Shown here: in pieces, positions 58,884 through 64,000 of the stretch | Position numbering within the stretch: position 1 is the first letter of the stretch | How the letters are laid out: each line of letters begins with the position of its first letter | Notes under the pieces: generated by a model | What the model was told of the DNA's origin: nothing | The model's database searches: none | What the model saw: only the letters and a program-made list of their open reading frames with translations | Source: a virus | Direction: 5' to 3' (one strand) | Virus record (IMG/VR): IMGVR_UViG_3300028423_000904 | Location: 1 to 64,000 of that record | DNA length: 64,000 nucleotides | Translations under genes and position numbers: made by a program

Positions 58884-59234
58884 TTATTTGAGGAGGTCGT
58901 CGAGAGTGATCTTGACAAGCTCTTCTGGTGTTTTTGCATTGTCGATTGCAGCATGTTTAGTAGCATCACGCAATTTTTGTTTCTTTTCAACAATTGGCTT
59001 GGTATCCTGTCCTTGCTCCATTGCTTTGAAGTAATCAACATCTAGCTGCTTTAATTCAGGCTCACGTGCCTGACGTATTTCATTTCTCTTGATTTCTTTT
59101 GCTTTATCCATATCGACTTCAATCAAATCATCATTAAATTTCCAAGCATTACGAAACGCTCGACCCGATGTTGGAAGTTTCATTGATGAAACTTGACGTG
59201 TCTCTCCATGGATATTAATATAAGTTTCACTCAT
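58884..59234 (-). CDS. Tail assembly chaperone-like protein
   Basis: 116 aa. LPTSGRAFRNAWKFNDDLIE (about 20-39) followed by VDMDKAKEIKRNEIRQARE, LKQLDVDYFKAMEQGQDTKP and KKQKLRDATKHAAIDNAKTP fits the phage tail-assembly chaperone pattern (Pfam Phage_tail_APC type): (D/G)R-FR-AW, then a helix with I-R-AR-x-L, LD-x-F, and QxLRD. Likely aids folding or joining of the fibre proteins encoded around it. It overlaps the upstream gene by ATGA. Confidence 0.72.
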   Translation of the reverse strand: MSETYINIHGETRQVSSMKLPTSGRAFRNAWKFNDDLIEVDMDKAKEIKRNEIRQAREPELKQLDVDYFKAMEQGQDTKPIVEKKQKLRDATKHAAIDNAKTPEELVKITLDDLLK

Positions 59235-59836
59235 TGTAATTCTCCTTGATCAACCTGCTGATCTTGTTTGATTTTCCAAGCATTGCGGTAGGTCCTGTCA
59301 GTAGGGATTGCATGCCTAGGAACAATTTTTAAAATTTCTCTATTGCCTTTATAGTCTTTCCACACTCGATCAGGAATATCTTTCATGATTAGATATTCTA
59401 TTGCCTCTTCTTCAGTCATGGCCCGCATAGGAGGTGTGTTGTGAAGTAAATGGCCTCGTGTATGGTGTTTAAAATTAGAATGTGCTTCGTCTTCTTTGAG
59501 TGCCCAGTAGACTTCTACGGGTGGCAGGATACCACCATGTGTAGCCATACCGAGCCAAGTGGGTGACGGGACAGTAACCTTGGCAGGCGCATCCAGATCG
59601 TCCGGATCTTCCCAGATGATCGCATATTGAGACTGAGGAAGATTTTTGCGAAAATTTTTAAAAACAGCTTCACGCTCGTAAAGACGAAAGAATGTGAAGT
59701 CTATGTCATAAACTGTTATTCTAGACCAATCACCGTCTACATCATCCTTGTCAAAACCCGCAGACATACGTAGTCTTTGATCAAAGCTGTATTTCTGCCA
59801 AGGAAGTATGTTGTTATCTTTTCTATAATTTGTCAT
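59231..59836 (-). CDS. Fibre-associated protein with RNAWK end
   Basis: 201 aa. The N-terminal 160 residues are not recognised (KYSFDQRLRMSAGFDKDDVD, FRKNLPQSQYAIIWEDPDDL, TVPSPTWLGMATHGGILPPV). The C-terminus AIPTDRTYRNAWKIKQDQQV repeats the TDR-(Y/F)RNAWK motif that opens the chaperone of the next gene, as if the two were once one protein or shared a motif by recombination. ATGA overlaps at both ends tie it to neighbours. Confidence 0.65.
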   Translation of the reverse strand: MTNYRKDNNILPWQKYSFDQRLRMSAGFDKDDVDGDWSRITVYDIDFTFFRLYEREAVFKNFRKNLPQSQYAIIWEDPDDLDAPAKVTVPSPTWLGMATHGGILPPVEVYWALKEDEAHSNFKHHTRGHLLHNTPPMRAMTEEEAIEYLIMKDIPDRVWKDYKGNREILKIVPRHAIPTDRTYRNAWKIKQDQQVDQGELQ

Positions 59837-60201
59837 GCGAGGACTCCTGCTCGAAAGCTATTTGCTCTATCATCGTCGTTGTTAGTCCCAGACATGTTTG
59901 AAATGCGCCAATCAATATCACCAGTAGTATACGGAGTTTGAGAATCATCGTTGAACATATTTCCACCATTACCGGATACAAGCCCGCAAGTTTCAGGCTC
60001 AGTTTCTAAGAAATTGTTAGTGTGGCTTTCAGTAAAAAGACCTGTGCCGTTGTCAGTTATACTAGTATTATTATATGAATGAATAATTGTTTGTGTGGCG
60101 AGATTAGCATGAAGAGAAGATTTCATTGTTCCATGAATGACAGCAGACGCAGGGACGCTATCGGTGCCATCACTATAATTTTCCACATTTAATGTGCTCA
60201 T
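59833..60201 (-). CDS. Small fibre protein 1 of a three-gene set
   Basis: 122 aa opening MSTLNVENYSDGTDSVPASA. It shares with the next two genes the start MS(T/E)(L/I)xVxN, a strand pair SYNNTSITDNGTGLFTESHT, and a C-terminus ending in GxLA (here AGVLA). The pattern D-Y-N-SS-TD-GTG-x-F is common in short fibre or spike proteins of marine phages. ATGA overlaps on both sides. Confidence 0.65.
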   Translation of the reverse strand: MSTLNVENYSDGTDSVPASAVIHGTMKSSLHANLATQTIIHSYNNTSITDNGTGLFTESHTNNFLETEPETCGLVSGNGGNMFNDDSQTPYTTGDIDWRISNMSGTNNDDDRANSFRAGVLA

Positions 60202-60569
60202 GCGAGTGTGCCCTTATTTGCGAAGTGCGCATAATCAAGATCAATTGCAGCCCCGCCGTTATCATCATTTGCTGCCAACCTGAAGCCGCTTGAGGTGGGA
60301 GCCGTGCCAACACCGTTTGATATTAACGGGTCTGCTCCCACCACGCCTCCACCAAGTAAGATTGCATAGTTTGCATTGGCCATGCTGTTTGTGAACGAAA
60401 AATCATACCTTCCTGTTCCGCCATCAGTCACAGAACTGACGTTGTAGCTATCTCTCAGGCTAATTGTCCCCGTTCCGTTAAGGTTAGCCCAAGCCTTCGC
60501 AATCCCCTCGATCCCGAAGCTGGTGCCACCTGCGCTTGGCGTGAAGTTGTCAACTGCTAATGTGCTCAT
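60198..60569 (-). CDS. Small fibre protein 2 of a three-gene set
   Basis: 123 aa from the ATG at 60569, which lies in an ATGA overlap with the upstream stop and gives the same MSTLAVDNF start as gene 1; an upstream in-frame ATG adds nine residues. IAKAWANLNGTGTISLRDSY, NVSSVTDGGTGRYDFSFTNS and ANYAILLGGG are typical of a widespread phage fibre domain. Ends NKGTLA. Confidence 0.68.
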   Translation of the reverse strand: MSTLAVDNFTPSAGGTSFGIEGIAKAWANLNGTGTISLRDSYNVSSVTDGGTGRYDFSFTNSMANANYAILLGGGVVGADPLISNGVGTAPTSSGFRLAANDDNGGAAIDLDYAHFANKGTLA

Positions 60570-60961
60570 GCTAGGTCTCCCCACATAGTTGCCCACATTT
60601 CTTGAGCGTCAAAGTCTGCTCCATTGTCTGTGGCTTGTGTAATCATAGAAATTTCTGAAGTAAGCTTATTTGTCATTGGACCAGAGCTAGTGTCAGATAA
60701 GGGATGGTGGTTAGCTGATATTCCATCACTAAACGGGGCAGTGCTATTCACCGCATAAGTGACCGCGTTAAAATTATTCGTGAAAGACGGAGTAATCTTA
60801 CCTGCGGCATCGTCAGTAAAACTAGAGATATTTAAATCTACGTCAATTGCCACATTAACTTGGTCTATAGTATACCAAGCCTTAGACGCACTCTGCCCCG
60901 TAAGCGTAACAGGCCCCGTGCCCGCTGTATTGCTGATTGTTGTTGCTCTTATTTCACTCAT
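60566..60961 (-). CDS. Small fibre protein 3 of a three-gene set
   Basis: 131 aa. ASKAWYTIDQVNVAIDVDLN, ISSFTDDAAGKITPSFTNNF and AVTYAVNSTAPF align with the KAW...SSVTDGGTGRYDFSFTN...YA pattern of gene 2. Ends MWGDLA. SD AGAGATG precedes the ATG. First of a chain of five ATGA-coupled genes. Confidence 0.68.
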   Translation of the reverse strand: MSEIRATTISNTAGTGPVTLTGQSASKAWYTIDQVNVAIDVDLNISSFTDDAAGKITPSFTNNFNAVTYAVNSTAPFSDGISANHHPLSDTSSGPMTNKLTSEISMITQATDNGADFDAQEMWATMWGDLA

Positions 60962-60970
60962 TTCATCTCT

Positions 60971-62743
60971 TTAAATGATGCGTAGATTACCACCAGATTG
61001 CACTGTAAGTGTTACACCAGTTGCGACTGTTAATGGTCCTGTGCAACTTGCGTTTTCTGTGCTGCCTATGGTTGTATCAGTATTTAGTGTTTGTTCATTA
61101 ACACGGAAAATGTCACCTGCGCCGTTTGTCACGTCACCAGTGGTGCCATTTTCACCTTTGAAAAGTCCTGCTCCACTGCTTACATTACCAAATGCAGTGT
61201 CAATACCTTTAAGATGTGCTGCAAGGTCATCCACATCACTGGCTTCTGAGATACTTGAATCTGGCGTGTAGTTTGCAGGATCCCACGTAATTGGAATCTG
61301 GTCACCATCTATAGAATCTACATTGATTAAGCCGGTTACATTGTAACGATATACTGTGATGTCTACTGCATCAAATGTACCTGATTCCACGAAAAATTGA
61401 ACTGCATCATAAACAGTGGCCGAATCAATTATACCATTAAGAACCCGTGAACGATCACTACCAGTTGCACTTGAAGATTCAAATTTTGTATAATTGGTTT
61501 CTTTTGCACCAACAAATTTCAAATGTCCGTAATGACTGCTCGTTGCGGCAGCACTACCAAAATAAAGTTGTGTGTCTGTATTTGCATATGTATTGTCAGC
61601 GACGTTCATTAATTTGTATACAGAACCAGTTTCCAGTGTCGCACCTCCGTCTGCAGATACTCTTGCAAGAACGTTTTCACTGGCTGTTGATGAAAGACTG
61701 TTGACTACGATTTCACAAACATCATAACCGCTTATATCAATATTTAATTGTGTGTCACCTGTTTCAAGATCAGCAGGTGCATAGGTATCGACTTGGATGC
61801 CGTTTGTAGTGTATACATTTACGGAACGATATTTGTAAACGGTGATATCAACTACATCAAAACTACCAGTGGGGAGGTAAAATTGTAGCGTGTCATATAC
61901 ATCAGAAGTTTCAACTGAACCGTCACGTAACACGCTGGTAGAAGTCGCAGTTCCTGTAGAAGTTTTATATACTGTTACGTCTGATTTCCCGTGTCCTGTG
62001 AGTGTAATTATGCCACTAAGGCTATTAAAGGTATCAACCGAACCAAAAAATACACTGTCTCCATCATTTTGACTTGATGCTGAATCGGTAATAAATTGGT
62101 TACGGTAAACATTACCGCTCTCAACAGTGCTTCCTCCGTCTGTTGAAAGCCTCCATCTTGGTCTTTCAGACGTATCTGAAGAAATATCTGATACTGCAAT
62201 TACTACTGAATCCGAATCAGACAAATCAATATTTAAATTACCACTGACATCAACATCTGACAACGTATATGTTTCAACTGTCATATAGGGTTGTGTTGCA
62301 GGCCCTGAACTACCACCACCTGCTGTTAATAGCGCAGTATCAATACCTTTGAGATGAGCAGCGAGGTCGTCAATATCACTGGCTTCTGCAATGCTTGAAT
62401 CTGGCGTGTAATTTGCAGGATCCCAGGTAATTGGAATAATATCACCGTCCAGCGTATCTTCACTAACTGTGGCATTGCCAATTGCAGTGTCAATACCTTT
62501 AAGATGTGCTGCAAGGTCATCTACATCACTGGCTTCTGCGATACTTGAATCTGGTGTGTAATTTGCAGGATCCCAACTGATTGTAAGAACATCACCGTCA
62601 AGCGTTGTGACGTCAACAGAGCTCAGGTCGGCAATATCTTGAGTTGTGGTTTTTCTACTATTTCCAGTTTGCACAATATAAACATTTTCTGTTCCTGAAA
62701 GTGCACTGGCATCAGTAAGTTCGGTAATTTTCTTATCAGCCAT
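60971..62743 (-). CDS. Repeat-built tail fibre (590 aa)
   Basis: Begins with an attachment-type domain (KITELTDASALSGTENVYIV, then QTGNSRKTTTQDIADL) shared with 53981-54424. Three copies of a spacer repeat, (I)TWDPANYTPDSSIAEASD then DLAAHLKGIDTA, lie at about 55-90, 100-137 and 478-515. Between them are two copies of a roughly 150-residue beta domain (about 150-300 and 310-465), each ending YD(T/A)-Q-F ... DITVYKYR-like. A C-terminal beta strand stack follows (TTIGSTENASCTGPLTVATG). The same domains form the next gene. Late box TATAAATA upstream. Confidence 0.78.
   Translation of the reverse strand: MADKKITELTDASALSGTENVYIVQTGNSRKTTTQDIADLSSVDVTTLDGDVLTISWDPANYTPDSSIAEASDVDDLAAHLKGIDTAIGNATVSEDTLDGDIIPITWDPANYTPDSSIAEASDIDDLAAHLKGIDTALLTAGGGSSGPATQPYMTVETYTLSDVDVSGNLNIDLSDSDSVVIAVSDISSDTSERPRWRLSTDGGSTVESGNVYRNQFITDSASSQNDGDSVFFGSVDTFNSLSGIITLTGHGKSDVTVYKTSTGTATSTSVLRDGSVETSDVYDTLQFYLPTGSFDVVDITVYKYRSVNVYTTNGIQVDTYAPADLETGDTQLNIDISGYDVCEIVVNSLSSTASENVLARVSADGGATLETGSVYKLMNVADNTYANTDTQLYFGSAAATSSHYGHLKFVGAKETNYTKFESSSATGSDRSRVLNGIIDSATVYDAVQFFVESGTFDAVDITVYRYNVTGLINVDSIDGDQIPITWDPANYTPDSSISEASDVDDLAAHLKGIDTAFGNVSSGAGLFKGENGTTGDVTNGAGDIFRVNEQTLNTDTTIGSTENASCTGPLTVATGVTLTVQSGGNLRII
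61198..61321 (-). repeat. Fibre spacer repeat, copy 1
   Basis: Encodes ITWDPANYTPDSSISEASD then DLAAHLKGIDTA. Related copies are at about 62338, 62488 and 63277; copies 1 and 3 share long identical stretches. Confidence 0.75.
62338..62460 (-). repeat. Fibre spacer repeat, copy 2
   Basis: Second copy of the DLAAHLKGID repeat, within the same gene as copies 1 and 3, about 150 bases from copy 3. Confidence 0.75.
62488..62607 (-). repeat. Fibre spacer repeat, copy 3
   Basis: Third copy, in tandem with copy 2 near the N-terminus of the 590-aa fibre. Confidence 0.75.
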
Positions 62744-62764
62744 GTTGTGAATTCCTATTTCTAA

Positions 62765-62771
62765 TATTTAT
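62765..62771 (-). promoter_or_regulatory. Late promoter box for 60971-62743 and the genes after it
   Basis: On the minus strand the context is CATATAAATATTAG, a full match to the T4 late TATAAATA, 21 nt before the ATG at 62743. Confidence 0.62.
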
Positions 62772-62789
62772 ATGTGTAATCTGGAAATA

Positions 62790-64000
62790 TTACTTCAACC
62801 CGTATATCACCATTGTTCCGCCTGTTGCGGCATTTCCATTTTCTGAGTATGCTCTGAGATGACTTACTGCGCTGGTTGTTGCTGATAGATAGCCATATTG
62901 ACTTGATCCGCCTGTTGATGTTCCATAGTTTCCCTGATAGAAAACATTCAAACCACCCTGATTCAAATTGAAAATATCAGTGATACCAAATGTTGTGGTT
63001 GTATTTGATGTGGTTATAGGTATACCATCTAGCGCCGTGTTGCTTGAAAATCCATCGTTCCATCTGTGGCTTTCATATGTAGATGTTGAATAAAATGTGG
63101 AGCCATTATCATCTGACAGACGCAATCTCACACCACTAGAGGTTCCAAAGGTCGAATCAATTACTATAACTTTTGCTGAAATGTATCCTGTGAGATCCAC
63201 ATCAATTTCATTTCCTGTGTCAAGGGTTTGTACGGAAAGATCATAACTGCCGATCAATTCAAGTGATGAAGAAAGAGCACTATCAATGCCCTTGAGGTGC
63301 GCGGCAAGATCATCCGCATCATCCGCTTCAGATATGCTTGAGTCTGGTGTATAATTTGTAGGGTTCCAGGATACAGGAATTTTATCGCCATCGACTCCAT
63401 CAATGTTGATGTTGCCACTTACATTATAACGATACACCGTTATGTCGACGCCATCAAAAGCACCAGTGTCAGCATATATATTTAGAGTATCATATACGTC
63501 AGTAGTCGGGACTACCCCTTCGCGTATATAAACCGAACCTCCTGAATCTTCAGATGCTGCGCATCGATAATAAGTGTGGTTTGGAGAATTGTGTCCGGTA
63601 ATTTTGATATGTCCGATATAGCTGTTTGAAACATCTTGGTTTCCAAAAAAATCGTTTGCTACATTATTAAAATAGATTTCCCCAGTTGCATTGAGTGCCC
63701 ATCTTTTGTGGTTCGTTGAATTAAAAGTTGATCCGCCATCGGTTGAAAATCTAAATTCTGCTTTGTCGGCAAGTGTATTTGATATTTGACTAACAACAAC
63801 TTCAGCAACATCATAACCTCCTAGATCTATGTTTAATTCCGTATTGGAGTTTACAAGATCTGACAAGCCATATGTTGTAACTTGCATCCCATCTGTAGTA
63901 TAAACCACTGAAGAACTGTATTTGTAAACTGTGATATCAACAGCGTCAAAATTTGCAGTTCCGGGCTGAACTTGTAGCGTATTATAAACAGTATTGTTAT
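62790..64000 (-). CDS. Repeat-built tail fibre (5' partial, runs off the window)
   Basis: The frame is open to the window edge; upstream of the GTG at 63908 it continues as ...FDAVDITVYKYSSS, part of the same beta domain as in the 590-aa fibre, so the true start is outside. At least 403 residues: end of one domain, a full domain (about nt 63430-63900), one DLAAHLKGIDSA repeat, and a C-terminal domain (SYDLSVQTLDTGNEIDVDLT ... YLSATTSAVSHLRAYSENGN ... MVIYGLK). Ends 20 bases upstream of the late box of the next gene. Confidence 0.78.
   Translation of the reverse strand, partial: NNTVYNTLQVQPGTANFDAVDITVYKYSSSVVYTTDGMQVTTYGLSDLVNSNTELNIDLGGYDVAEVVVSQISNTLADKAEFRFSTDGGSTFNSTNHKRWALNATGEIYFNNVANDFFGNQDVSNSYIGHIKITGHNSPNHTYYRCAASEDSGGSVYIREGVVPTTDVYDTLNIYADTGAFDGVDITVYRYNVSGNINIDGVDGDKIPVSWNPTNYTPDSSISEADDADDLAAHLKGIDSALSSSLELIGSYDLSVQTLDTGNEIDVDLTGYISAKVIVIDSTFGTSSGVRLRLSDDNGSTFYSTSTYESHRWNDGFSSNTALDGIPITTSNTTTTFGITDIFNLNQGGLNVFYQGNYGTSTGGSSQYGYLSATTSAVSHLRAYSENGNAATGGTMVIYGLK
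63277..63411 (-). repeat. Fibre spacer repeat, copy 4
   Basis: Encodes VSWNPTNYTPDSSISEADD then DLAAHLKGIDSA in the partial fibre gene; more diverged than copies 1-3. Confidence 0.7.

Noticed and set aside
60971-63411. CRISPR array suggested by repeats in the fibre region
   Set aside because: The repeats are in-frame coding units of about 120 bases with diverged copies, not short identical repeats with unique spacers.

Overview
This window is part of the genome of a T4-like contractile-tailed phage (myovirus, T4 superfamily). The support is a set of recognisable T4 core proteins: gp5 hub, gp25, gp6, a gp7-position giant, gp15, gp14, gp13, gp1 kinase, gp18 sheath, gp19 tube, gp4, gp16 and gp17 terminase, gp32, UvsX and UvsY. 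The sequence is moderately AT-rich. I see no tRNA, rRNA, integrase, reverse transcriptase or CRISPR array. The host cannot be named from the sequence. A Gram-negative host is suggested by sigma70-like promoters, a peptidoglycan peptidase on the tail tip and ExbB/ExbD-like membrane proteins. The style of the fibre proteins recalls aquatic or marine T4-like phages.

Layout. (1) 1-19.6 kb, plus strand: baseplate block, namely a partial structural protein, gp5 with a C-terminal M15 peptidase in place of the T4 lysozyme insert, a lysozyme-like protein lacking the usual catalytic Glu, gp25, gp6, an 11.1-kb gene for a 3700-residue gp7-position protein, and a small adhesin. (2) 19.5-22.4 kb, minus strand: Nudix hydrolase, gp15, gp14; gp13 starts divergently at 22.5 kb, with back-to-back late promoters between. 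(3) 24-27.1 kb: an early module with two strong host-type promoters, a row of small related helical proteins and a deoxynucleotide kinase. (4) 27.2-40 kb: late block with sheath, a three-gene membrane cassette resembling ExbB/ExbD, tube, gp4, gp16, gp17 and several unknown virion-type proteins. (5) 40.1-46.3 kb: gp32, UvsX, UvsY, a broken GIY-YIG endonuclease, and small early genes ending in an AAA+ ATPase. (6) 46.3-64 kb, minus strand: about 17.7 kb of tail-fibre and adhesin genes, including four paralogous 326-332-residue proteins, LamG proteins, repeat-built fibres and likely chaperones; the last gene runs off the window.

Regulation is unusually legible. Host-type promoters (TTGACN, exactly 17 bp, TATATT or TATAGT) precede early genes, several followed by a shared TGTAAGCAA leader. 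A T4-late-like box (ATAAATA) precedes structural genes on both strands. In five plus-strand genes the box sits exactly 5 nt before the ATG, which suggests leaderless late mRNAs. In two of these (gp25 and the GIY-YIG remnant) the start codon lies in the 3' arm of a hairpin whose 5' arm and loop contain the box. This would hide the start on read-through transcripts and free it on late ones.

The best candidate for an undescribed system is the membrane cassette at 29.7-31.2 kb: a MotA/TolQ/ExbB-like protein, an ExbD/TolR-like protein with a novel extracytoplasmic beta domain, and a third membrane protein, placed between sheath and tube genes, with a convergent early membrane protein behind it.
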